Shown here piece by piece: positions 15,799 to 22,728 of a stretch of DNA of 22,728 nt. The position numbers were made by a program, and so were the translations under genes. The notes beneath the pieces are model-generated. The model was given only the letters and a program-made list of their open reading frames with translations, searched no databases and was not told the origin of the DNA. The stretch covers positions 1 to 22,728 of the forward strand of contig CAZIKB010000109.1 of the NCBI GenBank assembly GCA_964539665.1, written 5' to 3'. Source of the stretch: CAZIKB01 sp964539665. Lineage in GTDB: Bacteria > Zhuqueibacterota > Zhuqueibacteria > Oceanimicrobiales > Oceanimicrobiaceae. How positions within the stretch are numbered: position 1 is the first letter of the stretch; every line of letters begins with the position of its first letter.

Positions 15799-17313
15799 TT
15801 ACTCGAATTTAATACCCTGAGCTAAGGGCAAATCCTTAGACCAGTTGATGGTGTTGGTCTGGCGACGCATGTAAGCTTTCCAGGAATCGGAACCGGATTC
15901 TCGTCCACCGCCGGTTTCCTTTTCACCACCAAAAGCGCCGCCGATTTCCGCGCCTGAAGTGCCGATATTGACATTGGCAATGCCGCAGTCCGAACCTTCA
16001 TGGGAAAGGAATTCTTCCGCACGCAAAAGGTTGGTCGTAAAGACTGCTGACGAAAGCCCCTGTGGAACTTCATTGTGCCAGGCAACGGCGTCCTCAAAGT
16101 TTTCGTATTCAACAAGGTAAAGAATGGGTGCAAAAGTTTCATCGTGGACTATGGGCCAATGATGCTCAGCCTTGACAATAGTCGGTTCTACATAGAAACC
16201 GGAACGCTTCACGGTCTGTCCACCGTAAAGGATTTCGCCGCCGGCATTTTTGATAGTAACCAGTGCATCCATCATAATATCGACTGCCTCCTGATTGATC
16301 AGCGGTCCCATCAGGGTATTTTCGTCCAACGGATCAGCAATGCGGACTTGGTTGTAAGCTTTGACCAGTTTTTCTGTGAATTCTTTAATAATACTTTTAT
16401 GGATAATAACTCTGCGGGTGGAGGTACAGCGTTGACCAGCAGTGCCGACCGCGCCAAAGAGTACAGCACGAACAGCCATGTCGAGGTCGGCGGTTTCATC
16501 GACGATGATACAGTTGTTGCCGCCAAGCTCGAGAATGGTTCTGCCCAGCCGTTCGCCAACTATTTTCCCAATGCGATAGCCCATTTTGCAGGAACCCGTT
16601 GCGGATACAAGAGGGATTCGCTTATCGTTAATGAGTTTTTCGCCAATCACCGAGCCGCGCCCGATTACCAAATTGAAAATTCCGGTTAAATTATGTGCTT
16701 TCATCACGTCGTTGCAAACATTTTGTATCGCGATGCCGGTTAACGGAGTTTCTGATGACGGTTTCCAGAGGGTAACGTCTCCACATACAGCAGCGATGAC
16801 GGCATTCCAGGACCAAACTGCTACCGGGAAGTTGAAGGCTGAAATCACACCAACTACACCCAAAGGATGCCACTGTTCATACATCCGGTGCCGGGGGCGT
16901 TCCGAATGCATGGTCAGTCCATAAAGCTGGCGGGAGAGGCCAAGTGCAAAGTCACAGATGTCGATCATTTCCTGGACTTCACCCCAACCCTCGTGGATGA
17001 TTTTGCCCATTTCCAGTGTTACGAGCTTACCCAGAGAATTTTTCTTCGCACGCAGGGCTTCGCCCAAATCGCGGACGATGAGCCCCCGCAGGGGAGCGGG
17101 CAGCATGCGCCATTCTTTGAACGCTTCAGTCGCGGCGCTCATAACCTTTTCGTAATCTTCAGTGGAGGCCTGTGCCACTTTTGCAATTTCTTCGCCAGTG
17201 GTGGGATTCACAGAGGCGATTAGATTTCTGCCATCGGTAGGAGTCCAGGTTCCGGGGCCGGAACAGGCTCCGGGATTAATTTTCTCAATGCCGAGTTCTT
17301 TTAAAAAGTCCAT
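15799..17313 (-). CDS. 2-aminoadipate 6-semialdehyde dehydrogenase, ALDH7 (antiquitin) type
   Basis: The third step of the pathway oxidises aminoadipate semialdehyde to 2-aminoadipate with NAD+. ALDH catalytic features are present: Asn161 in AFNFP, KPSSETPLT, Glu262 in LELGGNN and the nucleophile Cys296 in TAGQRCTSTRR. ELGGNN (rather than ELGGKS), the long antiquitin-like N-terminus and FGAVGTAGQRCT point to ALDH7. The start ATG at 17311-17313 is preferred to the TTG one codon earlier; AGGAG lies ten bases upstream. It is the first gene of the operon, about 155 bases downstream of the predicted transcript start. The sampled line 16861-16920 is 58% GC, well above the window's other genes. Confidence 0.94.
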   Translation of the reverse strand: MDFLKELGIEKINPGACSGPGTWTPTDGRNLIASVNPTTGEEIAKVAQASTEDYEKVMSAATEAFKEWRMLPAPLRGLIVRDLGEALRAKKNSLGKLVTLEMGKIIHEGWGEVQEMIDICDFALGLSRQLYGLTMHSERPRHRMYEQWHPLGVVGVISAFNFPVAVWSWNAVIAAVCGDVTLWKPSSETPLTGIAIQNVCNDVMKAHNLTGIFNLVIGRGSVIGEKLINDKRIPLVSATGSCKMGYRIGKIVGERLGRTILELGGNNCIIVDETADLDMAVRAVLFGAVGTAGQRCTSTRRVIIHKSIIKEFTEKLVKAYNQVRIADPLDENTLMGPLINQEAVDIMMDALVTIKNAGGEILYGGQTVKRSGFYVEPTIVKAEHHWPIVHDETFAPILYLVEYENFEDAVAWHNEVPQGLSSAVFTTNLLRAEEFLSHEGSDCGIANVNIGTSGAEIGGAFGGEKETGGGRESGSDSWKAYMRRQTNTINWSKDLPLAQGIKFE

Positions 17314-17475
17314 CAAATCGTTTCTCCTGTTTTAAATTTTAAATCTATTCTAAAGTAATTTTATTGGTCGGTATGTGGTTGTTATCTTAAAAAATGCCGC
17401 GCATTCTTTATATCGATTGTCGGGTGAAAAAATATACTATTATCTCATCCTTTGAGCTTCTAATAATATAGGGCA

Positions 17476-17504
17476 AATATACAAAAGTGCGGATATTTTG
17501 TCAA
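17476..17504 (-). promoter_or_regulatory. Sigma70-type promoter of the lysine-catabolism operon
   Basis: On the minus strand TTGACA (17499-17504) and TATATT (17476-17481) are separated by exactly 17 bases. Transcription should begin near 17469, leaving a leader of about 155 bases before the dehydrogenase ATG. No lysine riboswitch-like fold is evident in that leader. Confidence 0.75.
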
Positions 17505-17751
17505 GTGTCTACCAGAGATTTATATTTGTGAAAGTTCCTTCTTAGACTGCCTGTTTCGTCCTGAGATGTCTACCGAACGCGGATTAGTCTATGGGGTGGA
17601 AGTTCGCTGCTACTCAGGAAATCATTGGGCATAGAGCTATGGAATTTTTTTCAGCGAAACCTCTGCCGCAGCTTTTATCCGAAGTATGGAATCAAGCGTT
17701 TTAATTTCAGTGACACTCTTAAGCTGTTTTAGTTACATTTCACCAATTTAA
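17505..17751. other. Intergenic stretch with no recognised feature
   Basis: This stretch between the unknown 594-residue gene and the operon promoter is of mixed composition. I see no acceptable reading frame, RNA gene, strong hairpin terminator or clear repeat in it. Regulator sites for the lysine operon would be expected here but none can be named. Confidence 0.4.
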
Positions 17752-19536
17752 CTAAAGCTCAAGCCAGCTAAACCAGAACGGATGATTTTTCTTATACCAG
17801 GTAAGTATCTCCCGCAATGTTTTCTGGTCTTCGAGTGAAATAACATCAGTAGCAATCCGGTCGAAGTGAATCCTGAGGCCGTTTATACCAAAATGCTCGA
17901 GCGCTTCTGAGCACAGCGTTTGAAGTTCATTTCGAATTCTGCCAGAATCAGAAATTTTAACCGCACGTTCCAGGTAATCTTCGCCACGCATAAACCGATT
18001 TAATAGAGGATTAAATACTAATTGACTTTCTTCAAATGTCTCTGATAATCGCAGTGTAAGCGTGATACGCTTCTCCGCCTTACGGGTAGAAAGCCGAACG
18101 GTTACACGATAGGTGTTTTCAGCAATTTCCTCGATCCCAGAGGCTCCAGTATAAGGATCCGGGAGCATATATCCGGAAAGTGCCATGACGCGCCATTTTT
18201 TCTCGGGTAGAAAATCGTCAACCGAAATTGTAGATTTCTCTAAATGAATCCCCGCGTTTTTGGCCAGTACTATGTTATCTCTATACAGTTGGACTGTTTC
18301 TGCATCCAACTCTTTTTCAAAGATCGTAAATAATTTTGTAGAAAAGTCAGAGGCATCTGGATCGAGATGCATGATTTGCGATTCTCGTTCATAACTGAGT
18401 TTAAATTGGGACGAAAAAATTGTTAGAGAAGCGTCTAAATCTAATATCGGACACAAACTGGATGCTTGAATAGCCTCCGCGGAAGCGGCATAACCGTCCA
18501 CAATAAAAATATGTGTTTCCCGATGGTTGTCCTCCCAGCTTCCCACCAGATAGGTAGGCGCATATGTTCCAGATTCTGCAAACGCTTTGTAACCTGTTGG
18601 CAACTCCCAGCCGTCTTCAACCAGATGAACACCAAGTTTTCGCCATTCTTCCCATAATTTTCCAATACGGACTTCTCGTTCCTTACCTGCAAGCGTCCAT
18701 ACGTGTATATTTTCATTCCTTATGTTCGGGTAGATTAGTTTTATTGCCTGGACCACTTTACTGCGCGGAGTAAAGAAATTGATTAGTAATGATTCATTTG
18801 CGGCGTTTTGCACAATTTTTCGGGGCAATATGAGATTGCCAATGTAGCCTTCATAAGGCTTGGTAATCTCAAAGGGCTGATCAAAAACATGGAGTACAGT
18901 CATTGGACCTGTTTCATTGCCTTTGGCAAAACGAGAGGTATTTTCAAGCGTATCGATTGCCGTGCCCCATATAGTTATTCCAGCACTTCTTAAATCCTCA
19001 TGAAAGTCATCCCAACCATACTTTTCGTCATTAATTAACTTTTGTACACGTCTTTCTAAAAATTGGGCAACCTGAGGTCGAGCGTAAATTCTGCCAAATC
19101 CTAACATAGGATTGGAACCCATTTCCGGGGTCTCGCCGCCTTTTGGCATAAGCCCCTCACCCAGGCACACCATAATCGCATGATTTTCAGGAAGAGAACG
19201 GGACAGATACCACAAACCTTCACTCAGGGCATAGGCAGAAATGGCGTCGGCATCTTTTTTTACCTGGTTCAATTCTCTTTTTTCAGCTTCTTTTCCTTCG
19301 CCGAATCTCCCAAACAACATGGTTCCCAACGCAGTAACCGCCGCCGTCATGGTAAAAAGACGTTCCATCTGCCCATCGACAAAGGAGATACTTTTGTGAA
19401 TATCTCTGTCTTCGTGGTCACACACAGATTCTATATCTACATCTTCAAGCCACAAATGAAACCGTCCCAGTAGCGGACGGGTGTCGAATGCCCATTGGGC
19501 AATCGTATTTTTTCTTTCCATGATTTTTTGATCCAC
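17752..19536 (-). CDS. Protein of unknown function, 594 residues
   Basis: I do not recognise the family. It is a full-length, soluble-looking protein: no signal peptide or convincing membrane helix. Notable segments are a charged helical region around 78-98, a Gly/Pro-rich stretch IMVCLGEGLMPKGGETPEMG at about 121-140 followed by GFGRIYARPQVAQF, a segment THIFIVDGYAASAEAIQAS at about 341-359 resembling a beta-strand plus loop, and a Trp-rich end (WYKKNHPFWFSWLEL). These look conserved rather than random, which suggests an enzyme. The start is GTG at 19534-19536, chosen because GGAAGGG lies six bases ahead; ATG five codons later is the alternative. It is upstream of the lysine operon on the same strand but separated by 247 bases and a promoter, so co-function is only a possibility. 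Confidence 0.85.
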   Translation of the reverse strand: MDQKIMERKNTIAQWAFDTRPLLGRFHLWLEDVDIESVCDHEDRDIHKSISFVDGQMERLFTMTAAVTALGTMLFGRFGEGKEAEKRELNQVKKDADAISAYALSEGLWYLSRSLPENHAIMVCLGEGLMPKGGETPEMGSNPMLGFGRIYARPQVAQFLERRVQKLINDEKYGWDDFHEDLRSAGITIWGTAIDTLENTSRFAKGNETGPMTVLHVFDQPFEITKPYEGYIGNLILPRKIVQNAANESLLINFFTPRSKVVQAIKLIYPNIRNENIHVWTLAGKEREVRIGKLWEEWRKLGVHLVEDGWELPTGYKAFAESGTYAPTYLVGSWEDNHRETHIFIVDGYAASAEAIQASSLCPILDLDASLTIFSSQFKLSYERESQIMHLDPDASDFSTKLFTIFEKELDAETVQLYRDNIVLAKNAGIHLEKSTISVDDFLPEKKWRVMALSGYMLPDPYTGASGIEEIAENTYRVTVRLSTRKAEKRITLTLRLSETFEESQLVFNPLLNRFMRGEDYLERAVKISDSGRIRNELQTLCSEALEHFGINGLRIHFDRIATDVISLEDQKTLREILTWYKKNHPFWFSWLEL

Positions 19537-19644
19537 TTTTTACCCTTCCATGTGTTTAGTTCATAAAATAATATTTCAAAAAATGGGGTACTCTGCGCAT
19601 TCATCCTGGTGAATATAAGGCATGATCGGCAACCAGATTATTAA

Positions 19645-19680
19645 TTATTTTTTATCCTTGTCATTCCGTGGTAGAATGAG
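19645..19680. repeat. Small CATTC...GAATG palindromic remnant
   Basis: CATTC and GAATG pair around CGTGGTA in GTCATTCCGTGGTAGAATGA. The GTCATTC start echoes the element at 8599, so this may be a degenerate copy. It could alternatively be a weak hairpin past the 800-residue gene, though no T-run follows on the minus strand. Confidence 0.25.
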
Positions 19681-19702
19681 TGATAATGATGTGCTTCAGT
19701 AT

Positions 19703-22105
19703 TTAGTTTGAATTTTCCAATCCAGGTTTAATTGGCTTTATCTTTGAATACCAACGCTTTACTACTTCTTCAGCCGGTTTCCCATTCGGTGTGAATCCAT
19801 TATGTTGTTCGCCACCGTTTTCTAAATAGGTCGGCCATTTCCACCAGTAAAAGCCGTAAAACCATTCTTTGTCCCAAAATGACTCGAATATTGCTTTATA
19901 AGACAAAGCCTGGTCCTCTAAAACCACGGACGCCCGGCGTTTTCGTTCGTGGGGATTTTGCCAGCTTGCCGCAGAACTGGTAAAGCCGACTTCTGTTAGA
20001 AGAAGAGGCTTGTTATATTTTAGCACGATCTTCTCAATAATTGGCAGTCCTGTTTGCATACCCTCTTTTAAATCAGTTAGCGTGACCGTGTCTTTTTTTG
20101 AAAGTGGGTAATAAAGATTTAGGCCAATATAATCCAGCTCGTCCCAAAAAGTGATTTGTTCAAACTCTTCGTACCAATTTGCTGCATAAACGATTGGTCC
20201 ATGGTAAATCTGCCGGATTCTGGCAATGATTTCGCGCCATTCTGCTTGATGATCGCGGGTGGTTTCCATCAGCTCGACTCCAATGCAAAAGATGTCCATC
20301 TCGTACATATCCGCCAGCAGCGCATAATGTCGAATCCAGCTATAATAATATTTAAAAAACATTTGCCAGTCTTCTTCGTTTTGCATCTCGATTTCACCCG
20401 GCCAGCCCCAGTTTCCACCGCGCATCAGAATGTGCGGTTTGAGCATCGACCTTAGGCCCAGCTTTTTTGCTGATAGAAAAGCGCTAATAATACTTTCATC
20501 ATTTTCAGAGCTTGCTCCAAATGAATAGTGCAGGTAACCTGGATTGTTGCGGTTATCCAGATAGCCATAAGGGCTCAATGAAATCCAATCCGTTCCCAAT
20601 GAACGGAGTTTTTGCAGCGATTCAAAAGACTTCCGGGATATATAGCCATTATATATTTGATACCCTTCGTGGGCGTAACTAAAACCTTTTTGAAATTCTG
20701 GCTGGAAAGAAAAGTTATTTGTGTTATTGCTGCCCTCAATCTTTGAATCCAGTCTATCTAAAAAGGCCAGCCAACCCAGTTCTAATTCACGATTCGTAAA
20801 GCCAGTCAAATTTTGCTCTGGCAGGCCAGCCCGAGGCCAATTTTTATACAGTTCCAGAAAGTCTGACCAGCCATATTCTGCAATGAGATACTCCACAAAA
20901 CTACCAGCCAGGGGACGCATAAAAAGATAAGATTCCTGGTTGTACGTGTCCGAGTTCAGCAAATCTGCGAGTGCGTTCACATTTCCTGTTTTGTAAAATA
21001 AACTGGCCCAGTACTGATACCCGTGTTTGCCCCAGTTCTTTGAAAAATAAATACCCGCTCCATCCTGTAAAGCCCGTGATTCTGTGTGATCGACAAATTC
21101 ATTAAAAATTAATTTTGCATCGCAATAGAAATCACAGCCATTTAACTCTTCATTGAAAATGGCATGCACCTGCCGCTTTACACTGTTAAAATGCGATAAA
21201 TCTGTGTTCCCGGTTATCAGACCTTTATCTTCTAAAGATTCGTAGAGATGATATTCAATTTTCGCGAATGAGGAGAGATTGACAGAGCTATTTTCTAAAT
21301 GCTCCAATAAATTAGCTATCCTTCGTTCTTGTTTATTAGCAAATTCCTGAATGTTTTTTTCCGAAAATTTTCGACCATGATAAATAAAAATATAGTGTGG
21401 GGTTTCTAAAATTTTTTGAGTCAGGTCTAAATAATTTCTTGAATTACTGGAATCAAAAATCCAGGGTCCGTTTTTCTTCTGCTTGAAAAATCCAACAGCC
21501 ACACCCTGGCCATCACGGAAAACACGAAAATCTCCCGCTCGGATTGACCATCGATATTGGTTAGTAAGAAAATCAATTACTCCTTGATCCGAGTTTCCAG
21601 AAATGACTGAAATCGGTAGGGAGGTGTTTAATGGATTGGGATAAGTTGACAGGATCAATACATCATTTATGTCCGCATAAGAAACCTGTCCGATGGAGAA
21701 TTCATTAGCATTTATATCGAAAGGAAGTGACTGCTGTATTTTGGCTAAAACCGAATTAGAGCTCGCAGTCCCAATCATCAGCAGAGGTGTTGCAGCGATT
21801 TCGTCAGAACTTACAATGCTGTCGGGTTTGACAATTGTGTCAATCCAACGCATTTGCCTGGCATATTTTTCTGCCAGTTGTTTGTACGACTCGGCGGTTT
21901 CAGTATTATTTGTGCCATACACTAAAATCTCCTTACGAATCTCCCTGAGTTTTCTACGGAGCTCTCTTTTTGAAGGCCAGTAAGTGTCGTTGGTAACAGC
22001 AATTCGTGGGGATTGATTGTATTTAAAGGACTGTAAAATTAATACAGAGCCGGTTGTTAATATAAATATAAAAAGCCAGAACAGTATTTTGTTTTTCAAT
22101 TTCAT
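19703..22105 (-). CDS. Membrane-anchored fusion of a gluzincin-like region without HExxH and a GH113-like glycosidase
   Basis: Residues 7-25 form an uncleaved signal or membrane anchor, so the rest is probably outside the membrane. About 225-455 resembles peptidase-MA-type gluzincins, including RPLAGSFVEYLIAEYGWSDFLELYK at 397-421 and DGAGIYF at 348-354 where 'EGLA.YF' is expected, but there is no HExxH; by eye its place is Cys-Asp-Ala-Lys-Leu (328-332). Residues 470-790 are a TIM barrel like GH113 and GTA-type glycosidases: TDWISLSPYGY, LRSMLKPHI, IGVEL with likely acid/base Glu611, DYIGLNLYYPL, LLLTEVGF with likely nucleophile Glu705, and FYWWKWP. Hydrolysis of a mannan-like or envelope glycan is inferred. 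The ATG at 22103-22105 lacks a strong Shine-Dalgarno. Confidence 0.8.
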   Translation of the reverse strand: MKLKNKILFWLFIFILTTGSVLILQSFKYNQSPRIAVTNDTYWPSKRELRRKLREIRKEILVYGTNNTETAESYKQLAEKYARQMRWIDTIVKPDSIVSSDEIAATPLLMIGTASSNSVLAKIQQSLPFDINANEFSIGQVSYADINDVLILSTYPNPLNTSLPISVISGNSDQGVIDFLTNQYRWSIRAGDFRVFRDGQGVAVGFFKQKKNGPWIFDSSNSRNYLDLTQKILETPHYIFIYHGRKFSEKNIQEFANKQERRIANLLEHLENSSVNLSSFAKIEYHLYESLEDKGLITGNTDLSHFNSVKRQVHAIFNEELNGCDFYCDAKLIFNEFVDHTESRALQDGAGIYFSKNWGKHGYQYWASLFYKTGNVNALADLLNSDTYNQESYLFMRPLAGSFVEYLIAEYGWSDFLELYKNWPRAGLPEQNLTGFTNRELELGWLAFLDRLDSKIEGSNNTNNFSFQPEFQKGFSYAHEGYQIYNGYISRKSFESLQKLRSLGTDWISLSPYGYLDNRNNPGYLHYSFGASSENDESIISAFLSAKKLGLRSMLKPHILMRGGNWGWPGEIEMQNEEDWQMFFKYYYSWIRHYALLADMYEMDIFCIGVELMETTRDHQAEWREIIARIRQIYHGPIVYAANWYEEFEQITFWDELDYIGLNLYYPLSKKDTVTLTDLKEGMQTGLPIIEKIVLKYNKPLLLTEVGFTSSAASWQNPHERKRRASVVLEDQALSYKAIFESFWDKEWFYGFYWWKWPTYLENGGEQHNGFTPNGKPAEEVVKRWYSKIKPIKPGLENSN

Positions 22106-22728
22106 ATTAACTTTCGAATCAATAAGCCTCTTCGAGTTTCAACGAAAAGGCTTGCAATTACACTCCTCCTAAAGCATTTCTAAAACGCAGTCGTACAGAC
22201 GCACTGTTAGGACTACCATTGGTTTGCAATTCTATGTAAGTTACAATATTCAACAAGCTTGTTAATTAAAAAATGCTTACAATTTAGAACATTTTCGGGA
22301 AGAATATTCTTCCCGACTTAACGCTTTTGCAATAAATAGTTTGAGTATGATTAATCAAATTACAGGCTTTTCGACCAGTTTGCAGAAATATAAATAAATA
22401 TGGAATAATGTCTACAATTTAGGTGAAGGATTGAATCCTGACTTTAATTAAACTAAGATTATAAAAAACAAATGTCAAGAAAATTTACAATAACGTATTT
22501 TGCGAAATGCAATATCGAGATATCTCTTTTTGAAGCAATGGATAACACTTTTAATTAAATCCAGGTATTTCAAAACTTGCAATATTTCGGAAACATATAT
22601 TATAATTGACAAGTATAGAAGAAGGTATGTATTTTCACTAATACCTTTCGTAACATAACAAATCTGTTTTGCTTCAGCAAAAATGAGACATTAATGAGTT
22701 ATTAGTTACTTGCGGTTGTCCTAAGGAA
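22106..22728. other. Gene-free, palindrome-rich upstream region
   Basis: No frame longer than about 60 codons is credible here. Perfect short palindromes occur at 22295-22316, AACAAGCTTGTT near 22248, GAGATATCTC near 22516 and an AAGGTAT/ATACCTT pair at 22622-22647. A minus-strand TTGACA near 22482 has only weak -10 candidates (TAGTTT at 17 bases). The region may hold the control signals of the 800-residue gene. Confidence 0.45.
22295..22316. repeat. Perfect 22-bp palindrome
   Basis: TCGGGAAGAAT is followed immediately by its exact complement, with no spacer. It lies about 190 bases upstream of the 800-residue gene. It could be a regulator site or the stem of a transcript hairpin; no T-run follows on either strand, so a terminator is unlikely. 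Confidence 0.6.

Noticed and set aside
16075..16689. Plus-strand 204-residue open frame
   Set aside because: It is antisense to the aldehyde dehydrogenase gene, whose catalytic motifs are clear, and has no family features.
17314..17475. Possible lysine riboswitch in the operon leader
   Set aside because: The leader is about 155 bases and AT-rich, and I cannot build the conserved multi-helix core; lysine riboswitches also usually control synthesis or transport.
1..22728. tRNA or rRNA genes
   Set aside because: No cloverleaf with a GTTCRANNC arm and no conserved rRNA stretch was seen on either strand by eye.

Overview
The window looks like one end of a contig from an AT-rich, uncultured-type bacterium. 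Almost every credible gene lies on the minus strand. The gene mix is a bifunctional nuclease with a UVR tail, an SPOR-SpoIID protein without other sporulation genes, a short eukaryote/archaeal-type prolyl-tRNA synthetase, a PEGA-domain kinase-like protein, TTGACA/TATATT-type promoters and a saccharopine lysine-catabolism operon. This would fit a lineage near the FCB group (Calditrichota/KSB1-like). That placement is inference from gene content, not a phylogenetic result.

Layout from left to right. Bases 1-220 are GC-rich (56% by my count) and encode, on the plus strand, the start of a TolC/CusC-type outer-membrane efflux protein. It runs head-on into a truncated minus-strand AmpG-like transporter (to 1218) at a sharp junction where GC falls to about 33%. 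Next, all minus strand: bifunctional nuclease (1331-1888, with clear promoter and terminator), SPOR-SpoIID amidase-enhancer protein (2199-3863), a metallo-beta-lactamase-fold hydrolase (3953-4501), a pentapeptide-repeat protein with a Cys/His N-terminus (4574-5464), Era GTPase (5527-6432, TTG start) and prolyl-tRNA synthetase (6577-8007). A 760-base gap follows, holding a promoter, a start-less acidic reading frame and an inverted-repeat element. After it come a large predicted pseudokinase with a transmembrane segment and PEGA domain (8768-11095) and a second MBL-fold protein lacking its last histidine (11193-11981). A 404-base gap contains a MITE-like element with target duplication, next to a small lipoprotein gene (12386-12889).

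The metabolic core is 13128-17313. It encodes an ALDH7-type aminoadipate-semialdehyde dehydrogenase, a free-standing lysine-ketoglutarate reductase and a free-standing saccharopine dehydrogenase, behind one strong promoter (17476-17504) and ending at a probable terminator. Together they would convert lysine plus 2-oxoglutarate, through saccharopine, to 2-aminoadipate. The sampled lines of this operon are visibly richer in GC than the neighbouring genes.

Upstream lie a 594-residue protein I do not recognise (17752-19536) and an 800-residue membrane-anchored protein (19703-22105). The latter joins a gluzincin-peptidase-like region lacking HExxH to a GH113-like TIM barrel with both catalytic glutamates. 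The last 620 bases hold no gene but several perfect palindromes.
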